Shown: piece after piece, positions 1 through 7,335 of the stretch
Layout of the letters: each line of letters starts with the position of its first letter
How positions within the stretch are numbered: the stretch's first letter is position 1
DNA from: Bacteroidota bacterium
Lineage (GTDB): Bacteria; Bacteroidota; Bacteroidia; Bacteroidales; Dysgonomonadaceae
DNA: 64,000 nucleotides
Direction: 5' to 3'
Assembly: GCA_023399295.1 (NCBI GenBank)
Contig: JAEWQF010000037.1
Location: 17,691-81,690, forward strand
Program-made: the position numbers and the translations under genes
Notes under the pieces: model-generated
Seen by the model: only the letters and a program-made list of their open reading frames with translations
Databases searched by the model: none
What the model was told of the DNA's origin: nothing

Positions 1-866
1 TTGGGGGAAAACGCATCCGTCCCCTGCTCACACTTCTTGCTGCCGACATGTTTGGCGCAGACCCGCAGGTGGCTGTGGAACCTGCACTGGCGGTTGAGAT
101 CTTCCACAATTTCTCCCTGTTGCACGATGACCTGATGGATCAGGCCGATATGAGACGTGGCATGCCTACGGTCCACAAGAAATGGAATGCCAACAGTGCC
201 ATCCTTTCGGGTGATGCGATGATGATTGAATCATACCGCCATGTCGCCAAGGTGCCGATCGAGCTGCTGCCACAGGTGCTTGATGTCTTCTCCGGAATGG
301 CTATGGATATCTGCAAGGGGCAGCAATATGATATTGATTTTGAGTCGCGGCTCGATGTGACAGAAGCGCAATACCTCGAGATGATTCGCCTCAAGACGGC
401 TGTGCTACTGGGAAGCGCACTCAAGCTGGGTGCGATCCTGGCCAAAGCACCCGATGAAGATGCTGAGTTACTTTACCGATACGGCATCCATATCGGCATT
501 GCCTTTCAATTGAAGGACGACCTGCTGGATGTGTATGGTGACGCTGCAACGTTCGGTAAAAAGATTGGGGGCGACATCCTGGCCAACAAGAAGACCTACC
601 TGTTGATCAAGGCATTCCGAAATGGTGATGCAACACAACAGGCGGCGCTCAAAAAGTGGATTGCGGCGACCAATTACGATCCGGATGAGAAGATATGGTT
701 TGTTAAAAATCTTTACGATCAATTAAATATCAAGCGGCTGACTGAGAATCTCATTCAAAAGTATTACCTTGCGTCTTTGGATCTGCTCTCTTCCATCGGA
801 GTAGCCGATGACCGGAAAAAGGATCTGCTCCGGTTGTCGGAGGAATTGATGTACAGAGAGAAATAA
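1..866 (+). CDS. Polyprenyl (isoprenyl) diphosphate synthase, 5'-truncated
   Basis: All-trans polyprenyl diphosphate synthase, which extends allylic diphosphates with isopentenyl diphosphate, probably to make the menaquinone side chain. The frame is open to the first bases of the window and the residues before the first internal Met read GGKRIRPLL, the conserved substrate-binding motif, so the gene starts upstream of the window and the Met at 48 is internal. The first aspartate-rich motif DDLMD lies about residue 44 of the visible part and the second is FQLKDDLLD. Roughly 40 N-terminal residues are missing compared with the usual 320-325. It is followed 25 bp later by a hypothetical gene on the same strand, so the two may be cotranscribed. 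Chain length cannot be read from the sequence. Confidence 0.93.
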   Translation, partial: GGKRIRPLLTLLAADMFGADPQVAVEPALAVEIFHNFSLLHDDLMDQADMRRGMPTVHKKWNANSAILSGDAMMIESYRHVAKVPIELLPQVLDVFSGMAMDICKGQQYDIDFESRLDVTEAQYLEMIRLKTAVLLGSALKLGAILAKAPDEDAELLYRYGIHIGIAFQLKDDLLDVYGDAATFGKKIGGDILANKKTYLLIKAFRNGDATQQAALKKWIAATNYDPDEKIWFVKNLYDQLNIKRLTENLIQKYYLASLDLLSSIGVADDRKKDLLRLSEELMYREK

Positions 867-891
867 TTTTAAAAAGTTGTAACCCGGAAAA

Positions 892-1587
892 ATGCCCTAT
901 CGCCGACTACCCAATACCGACAATGCACGTATCAAAGCGCTGAGATCATCCATCGAGAAAGCCTCGGAGACCGATTACCAACAGTTGCCCCTGTCACCTG
1001 GACTGCTTATTGAAGCGCAACAGGTGCTGGACAAGCTGGAACGATTGACGGCAAAGTACCAGCAGCTGTACGCAGTACAGGTGAAAGCCAACAAACAGTT
1101 TCTAGTGAAGGTGAAAAATGTGCGGATGTATCTGTCTCACTTTGTTCAGGTGCTCTATTTTTCGGTGATGCGTGCTGAGATCAAGGAAGACCAGCTGCTT
1201 TTTTACGGTTTGGAAAGCGAGAAGCTGGTCGTACCCGATCTGACCGCCCACGAACAGATTCTAAGCTGGGGAGAGAAGATCATTCACGGTGAGGATGTCC
1301 GTATTTCTCGTGGGGGAGTACCCATCTACAACCCTTCCATTGCAAAAGTGAAAGTGATGGTTGCCCTCTTTCGCGAGGCATATCAGAACCAATTGTTGCA
1401 CAAAAAAGCAACCAGCAGGGTGCTGGGTGAGATCGCTGATTACAGGGTGACAGCCGACAATCTGATCAGCCGGATCTGGGATGAGGTGGAGCACAGCAAC
1501 ATGAATCTGCCTGCCGGAAAGCGTCTGGAGCTGAACCGACAATATGGCATTGTCTATTATTACAGGAAGGGAGAGACGGTGGAATGA
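892..1587 (+). CDS. Conserved hypothetical protein, helical
   Basis: 231 residues with no family recognised. The sequence is rich in charged and Gln residues and looks largely alpha-helical, with a probable coiled-coil stretch about residues 35-75 (KLERLTAKYQQLYAVQVKAN region). There is no signal peptide, membrane segment or obvious catalytic motif. The stop overlaps the start of the following TatD gene by 4 bp (ATGA), which implies translational coupling and cotranscription with the TatD nuclease. The central part, about residues 110-160, has a VPDLTAHEQILSWGEKI segment that might be a folded core. It is clearly a real gene by position and codon use, but its role is unknown. Confidence 0.75.
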   Translation: MPYRRLPNTDNARIKALRSSIEKASETDYQQLPLSPGLLIEAQQVLDKLERLTAKYQQLYAVQVKANKQFLVKVKNVRMYLSHFVQVLYFSVMRAEIKEDQLLFYGLESEKLVVPDLTAHEQILSWGEKIIHGEDVRISRGGVPIYNPSIAKVKVMVALFREAYQNQLLHKKATSRVLGEIADYRVTADNLISRIWDEVEHSNMNLPAGKRLELNRQYGIVYYYRKGETVE

Positions 1588-2366
1588 GCTTGATTGATAC
1601 CCATGCCCATCTTTTCACCGATGAGTTCCGGAACGATCTGGCCGATGTGGTGTCGCGCGCAGAAAGTGAGGGTGTGACGAAGATACTGCTTCCCAACATC
1701 GATGAGACAACCATCACCAATCTCAAATCGGCAGCAGCAGACTTCCCCGGTTACCTCTATCCAATGATGGGACTTCATCCTACCAGTGTCACCCGCGAGT
1801 GGCAAAGTCAGCTGGAGGTGATTGCCCGTGAGCTGGATCACGATTGTTACGTGGGGGTGGGGGAAATAGGCGTTGATCTCTACTGGGACAGCTCCCTTCG
1901 GGAGCAACAGTTGGCTGTATTTGAAGAGCAGTTGCGATGGAGCATCGACAGTGACTTACCGGTATCCATCCACTTCAGGAACGCACTCGAGGAGGTGATC
2001 CGCAGCATACGAAGGGTGGGCAGTGAACGCCTGCGGGGTGTCTTTCACAGCTTCGGCGGCTCAAAAGAGGAACTGCAGCAGATCCTCGCGCTCGATCACT
2101 TCCTGGTGGGCATCAACGGTGTGGTCACCTTCAAGAACAGTGGTCTGGCAGAGACCCTTGCGGTTTGTCCCAGGGAGAGGGTCGTACTGGAGACCGATGC
2201 GCCTTACCTGGCGCCAGTGCCTTGTCGCGGCAAACGGAACGAATCATCCTACCTCACCCACGTCGTACGTCGGCTGGCATCGATCTGGCAGGTAGAGGAG
2301 GAGGAGGCTGCGCGCATCACCACCCGCAATGCCACCGCTCTTTTCAGTGGGATAATGGATCGTTAG
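1584..2366 (+). CDS. TatD family metal-dependent hydrolase (DNase)
   Basis: TatD-type TIM-barrel metallohydrolase, a family with Mg-dependent 3'-5' exonuclease activity. Seen: the N-terminal metal motif DTHAHL (His7, His9), the GLHP segment, GEIGVDLYWD with the bridging Glu, SIHFRNA, FHSFGG, and the C-terminal ETDAPYLAP Asp motif followed by CRGKRNES. At 260 residues it matches the family. It starts inside the end of the hypothetical gene upstream (4-bp overlap). The SIHFR site replaces the more common PxxxHxRxA wording but keeps the His. The physiological substrate is unknown; members act in DNA repair, RNA turnover or D-aminoacyl-tRNA processing. Confidence 0.93.
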   Translation: MSLIDTHAHLFTDEFRNDLADVVSRAESEGVTKILLPNIDETTITNLKSAAADFPGYLYPMMGLHPTSVTREWQSQLEVIARELDHDCYVGVGEIGVDLYWDSSLREQQLAVFEEQLRWSIDSDLPVSIHFRNALEEVIRSIRRVGSERLRGVFHSFGGSKEELQQILALDHFLVGINGVVTFKNSGLAETLAVCPRERVVLETDAPYLAPVPCRGKRNESSYLTHVVRRLASIWQVEEEEAARITTRNATALFSGIMDR

Positions 2367-2450
2367 CTGGTATCGACCGCAAAGAAGCAGTGAAAGAATG
2401 TTTTATTTAAATTATTCCTGATTGAAGTAGCATATAATCGAGAATTTCAG

Positions 2451-2458
2451 TAATTTTG
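2451..2458 (+). promoter_or_regulatory. Possible -7 box for tRNA-Ser
   Basis: TAATTTTG fits the Bacteroidota -7 consensus TAnnTTTG and would start transcription about 55 nt before the tRNA. The nearest TTG is 26 bp upstream, which is too far for a good -33 box, so this is weak. Confidence 0.3.
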
Positions 2459-2516
2459 CCCCCCGGATGGAATGTGAATAGATTTTTTTTGTAATTTGCA
2501 CCCGTTTTTGGAAAAG

Positions 2517-2604
2517 GGAGAGATGCTCGAGTGGTTGAAGAGGCACGCCTGGAAAGCGTGTATACGCCAAAAGTGTATCGCGGGTTCGAATCCCGCTCTC
2601 TCCG
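2517..2604 (+). tRNA. tRNA-Ser(GGA)
   Basis: An 88-nt class II tRNA. The acceptor stem GGAGAGA pairs with TCTCTCC, discriminator base G. The anticodon arm is CACGC-CTGGAAA-GCGTG, giving anticodon GGA (reads UCC/UCU). A long variable arm with its own stem (ATAC/GTAT) and the T arm GCGGG-TTCGAAT-CCCGC are present. The next bases are CA, so CCA is not fully encoded and must be added after transcription. Confidence 0.97.
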
Positions 2605-2725
2605 CAAGTTTTTATGTAGAAAAGAGATCGATTTTAATCATCAGATTGTTGCACAGAAAACCCAACAAAACAACACGTAATACACAAAACAACTAAAGAT
2701 CATTAATCAAAAATTTGAACACACA

Positions 2726-3529
2726 ATGAAAAAGTTATTTGCAATTTTAGCAATCTTCGGAATGATGTCTGTAGGATTGTCATCGGTTCTTATGGCGCAA
2801 GAAACCACTCCCGCTGAACAAACAGAAGAAGTTGTGACTGCACCTGTTGAGACAGCCTCCGCAACAGTTGAAGAAACCGCCAATGGTGGATTTCACCAAG
2901 CACTGAAGACAAAATTCATTGAAGGTGGTGCAAGCTTCATGAGCTTGATCATGATCGCATTGATCCTCGGTCTCGCTTTCAGCCTCGAAAGAATCATCTA
3001 CCTCAGTCTGGCCGATGTGGATCCCGACGCGTTCCTGAATAAAGTGGGTGACGCACTCGACAGAGGGGATGTGGAGGCAGCCAAAGATATCTCACGCAAC
3101 ACCCGTGGACCGGTAGCTTCTATCGTTTACCAGGGTCTGCTTCGTCTCGACCAGGGTGCTGACGTGGTGGAACGTTCCATCGTATCATACGGTGGGGTAC
3201 AGGCCGGACTGCTGGAAAGAAACCTTTCCTGGATCACCCTGTTCATCGCCATCGCACCCTCCCTCGGGTTCCTTGGTACGGTAGTAGGTATGGTGCAGGC
3301 GTTTGATGACATCCAGCGTGCTGGTGACATGAGCCCGACGATTGTTGCCGGCGGTATGAAGGTGGCTCTGATCACCACCGTAGGTGGTTTGATCGTAGCC
3401 CTGATCCTGCAGGTGATCTACAACTATATCCTCAGCAAGATGGAGGGTATCCTCAACCGGATGGAAGATGCTTCGATTAAATTCCTGGATCAGGTGATCA
3501 AATACAACGTTAAATACAAAAACTTGTAA
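2726..3529 (+). CDS. ExbB/TolQ/MotA family proton channel protein
   Basis: Inner-membrane proton-channel subunit that, with ExbD-type partners, turns proton motive force into work on a TonB- or Tol-like protein. 267 residues: a signal-peptide-like N-terminus (to about residue 25, ending MAQE), an acidic Glu/Thr-rich linker to about residue 50, a first membrane helix about 70-92, then the MotA/TolQ/ExbB domain with two further helices; the GFLGTVVGMVQAF motif is typical. It is the first of four genes, followed after 5 bp by a small membrane protein and then two ExbD genes, so they probably form one complex. No tonB gene is present in the window. Confidence 0.92.
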   Translation: MKKLFAILAIFGMMSVGLSSVLMAQETTPAEQTEEVVTAPVETASATVEETANGGFHQALKTKFIEGGASFMSLIMIALILGLAFSLERIIYLSLADVDPDAFLNKVGDALDRGDVEAAKDISRNTRGPVASIVYQGLLRLDQGADVVERSIVSYGGVQAGLLERNLSWITLFIAIAPSLGFLGTVVGMVQAFDDIQRAGDMSPTIVAGGMKVALITTVGGLIVALILQVIYNYILSKMEGILNRMEDASIKFLDQVIKYNVKYKNL

Positions 3530-3534
3530 GCAAT

Positions 3535-4014
3535 ATGGCTGTTACAAAAATACACAAAACCTCCAAGACCGCCCTCATCATAGGTGTCCTGATATCTATT
3601 GCTGTGATGGTGTTGTTCTATCTGGGAGGGCAGGTGCCGGCGCATGAGAAGATTGCCGCCGATATGAGCCAGCCAAAGTTTACCGACGTGGTATTGTACT
3701 GGTCTTACATCCTCTTTGCAATCACCATTGTGGTGTTGTTGCTTTTTGCGATTGCGACGTTTTTCAAGCAGCTGAAGGAGAGTCCCAAGAAGGCACTGGG
3801 TGGATTGCTGGCCCTGGTGGGTATTGCAGCCCTGTTGCTGGTGACTTATCTCATCGGTGACGGATCTTTGCTCGAGATTCCCGGATACGATGGCCCCGAC
3901 AATAAGCCGGCAACGCTGAAGCTTACCGATATGTGGCTTTACAGTTCCTATATCATGCTTGCACTGACGTTCTTTGCTATTCTAATTCTGCCCCTTTTCA
4001 AGAAGAAAAGCTGA
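3535..4014 (+). CDS. Small four-helix membrane protein of the ExbB-ExbD operon
   Basis: 159 residues, no named family recognised. Four hydrophobic helices are visible at about residues 13-33, 50-75, 85-106 and 133-156. A loop of about 25 residues between helices 3 and 4 (GDGSLLEIPGYDGPDN) is probably periplasmic. It sits 5 bp after the ExbB gene and 39 bp before the first ExbD gene, so it is likely an accessory subunit of the same energy-transduction complex. That role is inferred from position only. Confidence 0.7.
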   Translation: MAVTKIHKTSKTALIIGVLISIAVMVLFYLGGQVPAHEKIAADMSQPKFTDVVLYWSYILFAITIVVLLLFAIATFFKQLKESPKKALGGLLALVGIAALLLVTYLIGDGSLLEIPGYDGPDNKPATLKLTDMWLYSSYIMLALTFFAILILPLFKKKS

Positions 4015-4053
4015 TGGGTAGATCTTACATTAACGAAAAGAAAGGTTAATTAT

Positions 4054-4683
4054 ATGGCAAAAACAAGCAGATCTGTTCCGGCCCTTAACGCAAGTTCCAT
4101 GGCGGACATTTCTTTCCTGTTGCTTACCTTCTTCTTGCTGGTATCCAATATGGATGTCGATTCCGGTTTGGCTCGCCGCCTACCGCCTCCACCTCAGACC
4201 GAGGAGCAAACCACGGTCGATGTGCAGCGCAGAAACCTGCTGGTAGTGCTGGTGAACTCACAAAACGAAACCATGGTCACAAACCAGCAGGGTACGGAAT
4301 GGTACACCAACGCCGAAGAGTTGCGGGGTACAAGTAGTAAGGCTGCGCTCAAGGACAGAGTGAAGGAGTTTGTGCTGAACACCTCGAACAGTGAACAACT
4401 TCCGGAATTAACTGAAGAAGATTTCGGTCCACCCATCGGCATCGTGCCGGTCACGGACCAGCATGTGGTCTCAATTCAGAATGATGCCACCACCAGCTAC
4501 AAGACCTATATCGCCGTACAGAATGAGGTGGTAAGGGCTTACAATGAGCTGAGGGAGGAAGGTGCGCGGAAATATTTCAACACCTCATATGGTGAGCTGA
4601 CGGATGACCAACAGTCACAGATCAACAATCTTTATCCGCAGCGCATCTCTGAGGCAGAACCCAAAAACTACGGAGGACAATAA
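4054..4683 (+). CDS. ExbD/TolR family protein, long form
   Basis: 209-residue ExbD-like partner of the proton channel. One N-terminal membrane helix, about residues 15-33, carries the conserved Asp of SSMADISFLLLTFF, the residue thought to be protonated during ion flow. The periplasmic part is longer than typical ExbD (about 140 aa): it has a proline-rich start (LPPPPQTEEQ), an insert around residues 85-130, and an extended Glu/Tyr-rich tail. A second ExbD follows after 1 bp, so the channel may use a heterogeneous ExbD pair. Confidence 0.9.
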   Translation: MAKTSRSVPALNASSMADISFLLLTFFLLVSNMDVDSGLARRLPPPPQTEEQTTVDVQRRNLLVVLVNSQNETMVTNQQGTEWYTNAEELRGTSSKAALKDRVKEFVLNTSNSEQLPELTEEDFGPPIGIVPVTDQHVVSIQNDATTSYKTYIAVQNEVVRAYNELREEGARKYFNTSYGELTDDQQSQINNLYPQRISEAEPKNYGGQ

Positions 4684-4684
4684 G

Positions 4685-5146
4685 ATGGGAAAATTTAATA
4701 AGGGTGGCAAGAAAGAGATGCCTGCATTGAACTCTTCATCGATGCCCGATATTGTATTCGCTATTCTGTTCTTCTTTATGGTGACAACCACCATGCGTTC
4801 GGAGACGCTGATGGTGCGGATGAAACTGCCGACAGCTTCCGAGGTGCAGAAACTGGAAAAGAAATCGCTGGTGACCTATATCAACATCGGTCCCCCGATG
4901 GAGATCCGTCTGGGTACAGGTACGCAGATGCAGTTGAACGACCGTTTCGCACAAGTGTCGGAGATTCAGGATTACATTGCCCAGGAAAAGGCAAGCATGA
5001 ATGAAGCCGACCAGCCACTGATGACCGTCTCCATCAAAGCCGATGAAGAGACCCGCATGCAGTACATCACCGATGTGAAGCAGGCGCTGAGACAGGCCTA
5101 CGCGCTGAAGATCAGTTATTCTGCCCGTCAGGGACAACAGAAATAG
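4685..5146 (+). CDS. ExbD/TolR family protein
   Basis: 153 residues from the ATG one base after the stop of the previous ExbD gene; longer in-frame starts would overlap that gene and lack family similarity. A single membrane helix follows a short basic N-terminus (MGKFNKGGKKEMPALN) and contains the Asp of MPDIVFAILFFFMV. The periplasmic domain is of normal ExbD size. It is the last gene of the ExbB operon and is followed directly by an intrinsic terminator. Confidence 0.92.
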   Translation: MGKFNKGGKKEMPALNSSSMPDIVFAILFFFMVTTTMRSETLMVRMKLPTASEVQKLEKKSLVTYINIGPPMEIRLGTGTQMQLNDRFAQVSEIQDYIAQEKASMNEADQPLMTVSIKADEETRMQYITDVKQALRQAYALKISYSARQGQQK

Positions 5147-5167
5147 ACCTACTAACCCAATCATAAA

Positions 5168-5200
5168 AACCGAATCGCATCAGTGGTTCGGTTTTTTTTT
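5168..5200 (+). terminator. Rho-independent terminator of the ExbB-ExbD operon
   Basis: AACCGAA, a 12-nt loop, TTCGGTT, then an uninterrupted T run. It lies about 20 bp after the second ExbD stop. Confidence 0.85.
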
Positions 5201-5219
5201 GAGGGTTTAATGAAGGATC

Positions 5220-6458
5220 CTATCTTGATGCCTGCCTGATGCGTGCCCAATCCATCACGTTGGCGGGTGGACGCCCTGCCAGCAGTTCCTGCTTCATGAA
5301 ATCCATAAAGGGAGCCACATGACTGTAATAGCGGTAGTAACCGCTGCAGAGGTAGTTGAGACCCTTGTTGCCGTACTTGTCGAGGATAAACCGGTTCTTG
5401 GGGCACTCCCCGTAGCAGGTGAAGAGCATATCACATTCGCGGCACTGTTGCGGGAGTGTGTCGAATTTGTTGTTGCCGAAGGTAAGCTGTTGCTCAGAGT
5501 ACATCAATGAGGCGAGCGGTTTGTCGTATATGTTTCCCAGTCGGTATTCCGGGAAGACGAAGTGATCGCACGCGTAGACATCGCCGTTGAACTCCATGGC
5601 GCCTGCATGACCACATGTCTTGGCCATGGTACAAACACCCGGCTGTTCACCCACCCAGTTAGCCAGTGTGGAATCGAATATCTGGATGAAGATCCTGCCC
5701 ACATCCTCTTTGATCCATTCATCGAACAGATCAGAGAGGAACCTGCCCCACTTGTCTGCTGATACCGTGAAAGGTGCCAGCACCACATCTTCTTCCTCAT
5801 CTGTCGCGGTGGCCAGCTTCAAGGGAGAATCGTTATTCTTTCGGATTCGTTCCACGATGGGGGTAAACTGTATGTAACGGCAATCGATCTCCTTGAAGAA
5901 ACGATAGAACTCCAGCGGATAGTCCACATTGTAATCGTTCACTACTGCCAGACAGTTGAACTCCACGCCGTGCCTTTTTAGCAATTCTATGCCGCGCATC
6001 ACCCGCCGGAAGGAGGGGCGACCCATCTTGTCGCGCCGGTACTCATCGTGAAACTCCTCTGGTCCGTCGATCGAGATCCCCACCAGAAAGTTGTTCTCTT
6101 TGAAAAACAGACACCAATCATCATTCAGTAAGGTGCCATTGGTCTGTATGGCGTTGTCGATCTGACGACCACCGGCGTATTTCTTCTGCAGTTCCACCGC
6201 TTTCTTATAGAAAGTGAGAGGCCGCATCAGCGTCTCACCTCCATGCCAGGTGAACAGTACCTGCGGCTGTGTTTGTGCTTCGATATATTGTTTCGTGAAC
6301 CGTTCGAGGAGCTCTTCGCTCATCACCTGGTTGTTCTTCATAGGGAAGAGGTTCGCCTTCTCCAGATAGTAGCAGTAGTCGCAGTCGAGGTTGCACTTGG
6401 ACCCTGCCGGCTTCAACATCACATACATCGGTTTGGCGAAAGGGGCAAATGTGGACAT
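5220..6458 (-). CDS. Anaerobic sulfatase-maturating enzyme (radical SAM/SPASM)
   Basis: Radical SAM enzyme that converts the active-site Cys or Ser of sulfatases to formylglycine. 412 residues, the usual anSME size. The radical SAM cluster motif is C22-x3-C26-x2-C29 in KCNLDCDYCYY. The C-terminal SPASM part has Cys clusters (CTMAKTCGHAG, CDHF, CRECDMLFTCYGECPKNRF) for two auxiliary [4Fe-4S] clusters, and WHGGE is present. It is a single gene facing the ExbD operon. No sulfatase gene lies in this window, so its clients are elsewhere. A strong -7 box lies 20 bp upstream. Confidence 0.93.
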   Translation of the reverse strand: MSTFAPFAKPMYVMLKPAGSKCNLDCDYCYYLEKANLFPMKNNQVMSEELLERFTKQYIEAQTQPQVLFTWHGGETLMRPLTFYKKAVELQKKYAGGRQIDNAIQTNGTLLNDDWCLFFKENNFLVGISIDGPEEFHDEYRRDKMGRPSFRRVMRGIELLKRHGVEFNCLAVVNDYNVDYPLEFYRFFKEIDCRYIQFTPIVERIRKNNDSPLKLATATDEEEDVVLAPFTVSADKWGRFLSDLFDEWIKEDVGRIFIQIFDSTLANWVGEQPGVCTMAKTCGHAGAMEFNGDVYACDHFVFPEYRLGNIYDKPLASLMYSEQQLTFGNNKFDTLPQQCRECDMLFTCYGECPKNRFILDKYGNKGLNYLCSGYYRYYSHVAPFMDFMKQELLAGRPPANVMDWARIRQASR

Positions 6459-6477
6459 ATCGATTTTATTGATGCTG

Positions 6478-6485
6478 CAAAGATA
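6478..6485 (-). promoter_or_regulatory. -7 promoter box for anSME
   Basis: Reads TATCTTTG on the minus strand, a full match to TAnnTTTG, 20 bp before the anSME start. No clear -33 TTG at the usual distance. Confidence 0.5.
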
Positions 6486-6614
6486 AACAAAACGGCATAT
6501 CTATTGGTTTAGGAAGAGACATTATTGAATAAATGAAACAACGTGACTACAGCCGGTAGTGCCATCTGTCGCACTCGGACAAGCTGCGGTTACACAATAA
6601 TTATTTTTACAACT

Positions 6615-7031
6615 ATGCGAAAAAAAGAAGAGCTTTTACAACTGGGATGGTTGTTATTGAGAGCGGGAATAGGAATCTCCATCCTGTTACACGGCATACC
6701 CAAGTTGATGGGTGGCGTAGAGACTTGGACCTATATCGGTGGCAGCATGGCTATCTTTGGGATCACCTTCGCACCTGCCTTTTGGGGGTTCATGGCAGCC
6801 GTTGCCGAAGCGGTCGGTGGCGCCTTGTTCGCACTGGGACTGTTGTTCCGTCCTGCTGCCGTGATGCTGACCGGTACCATGGTGGTCGCCCTGGCAACCC
6901 ACCTGGCTGCTGGTGACAGCTTCATGGTGTTCGGACATGCACTCGACCTGCTGATCGTATTTGCGGGAGCCATCCTGATCGGTGCCGGCAAGTACTCGCT
7001 CGATGCGAAACTTTTGCCCAGGCTGGCATAA
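6615..7031 (+). CDS. DoxX family membrane protein
   Basis: 138 residues from MRKKEELLQLG; the open frame extends 24 codons further upstream, but that part is not DoxX-like. Four hydrophobic helices are visible. RAGIGISILLHGIPKLMGG matches the DoxX signature, with the Gly-rich helix AVAEAVGGALFALGLLF. DoxX proteins are small inner-membrane proteins, some linked to redox stress; the function here is not defined. It is monocistronic and followed by a terminator hairpin. Confidence 0.88.
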   Translation: MRKKEELLQLGWLLLRAGIGISILLHGIPKLMGGVETWTYIGGSMAIFGITFAPAFWGFMAAVAEAVGGALFALGLLFRPAAVMLTGTMVVALATHLAAGDSFMVFGHALDLLIVFAGAILIGAGKYSLDAKLLPRLA

Positions 7032-7056
7032 CCAGCCATCATCACATCAAACAACA

Positions 7057-7089
7057 AACCCCTTCACCGGTAACGGTAGAAGGGGTTTT
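7057..7089 (+). terminator. Intrinsic terminator after DoxX
   Basis: AACCCCTTC and GAAGGGGTT flank a 13-nt loop, followed by a short T stretch (TTTTG). It lies 25 bp after the DoxX stop. Confidence 0.8.
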
Positions 7090-7102
7090 GTCGTTAGGGC
7101 AT

Positions 7103-7207
7103 AAAAAAAAGGGTAAGCGATCTATATCGCGCCGCTACAACCAAATACCCTTGCTTCGATCAAGACCTGGGGGATTCAATGGGAGCTGGCCGTATAGGAC
7201 TTACCCT
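7103..7207 (-). ncRNA. Small structured RNA with own promoter and terminator (6S-like or Bacteroidales-specific)
   Basis: About 97 nt between a perfect minus-strand promoter and a U-tract. The ends pair (7200-7206 with 7111-7117, GGGTAAG/CTTACCC) and the closing helix continues inward as CTATA/TATAG, CG/CG, GCC/GGC and GCT/AGC with small bulges. A large internal loop and a CTTG/CAAG apical hairpin follow. The 3' end runs into eight U residues (A run 7103-7110 on the plus strand). Long closing helix, central bubble and short apical hairpin recall 6S RNA. A small-type SRP RNA was considered, but the invariant AGCAG and GGAA tetraloop of domain IV are not seen. It is confidently a transcription unit; its identity is open. 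Confidence 0.6.
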
Positions 7208-7211
7208 GATG

Positions 7212-7240
7212 CAAAGATACAGCTTTTTATTTAGATACAA
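7212..7240 (-). promoter_or_regulatory. Bacteroidota promoter of the small RNA
   Basis: On the minus strand TTG (7238-7240), an 18-bp spacer, then TATCTTTG (7212-7219). The predicted start falls at about 7206, the first base of the closing helix of the RNA. Confidence 0.75.
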
Positions 7241-7277
7241 AAGGATGAATTGATTTTTCCCATTCAGCCTCTTTTTT

Positions 7278-7285
7278 TATCTTTG
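7278..7285 (+). promoter_or_regulatory. -7 promoter box for pepT
   Basis: TATCTTTG, 50 bp before the pepT start. The nearest TTG is 25 bp upstream, so only the -7 element is convincing. Confidence 0.5.
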
Positions 7286-7335
7286 TAGGAGCAACATTGT
7301 TTTAACGACAAATAGAATCAGTTTAAAAGATCATC

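Noticed and set aside
7103..7207. Small-type SRP RNA as identity of the small RNA
   Set aside because: Length fits, but the near-invariant AGCAG and GGAA tetraloop of domain IV are missing; kept only as an unnamed structured RNA.
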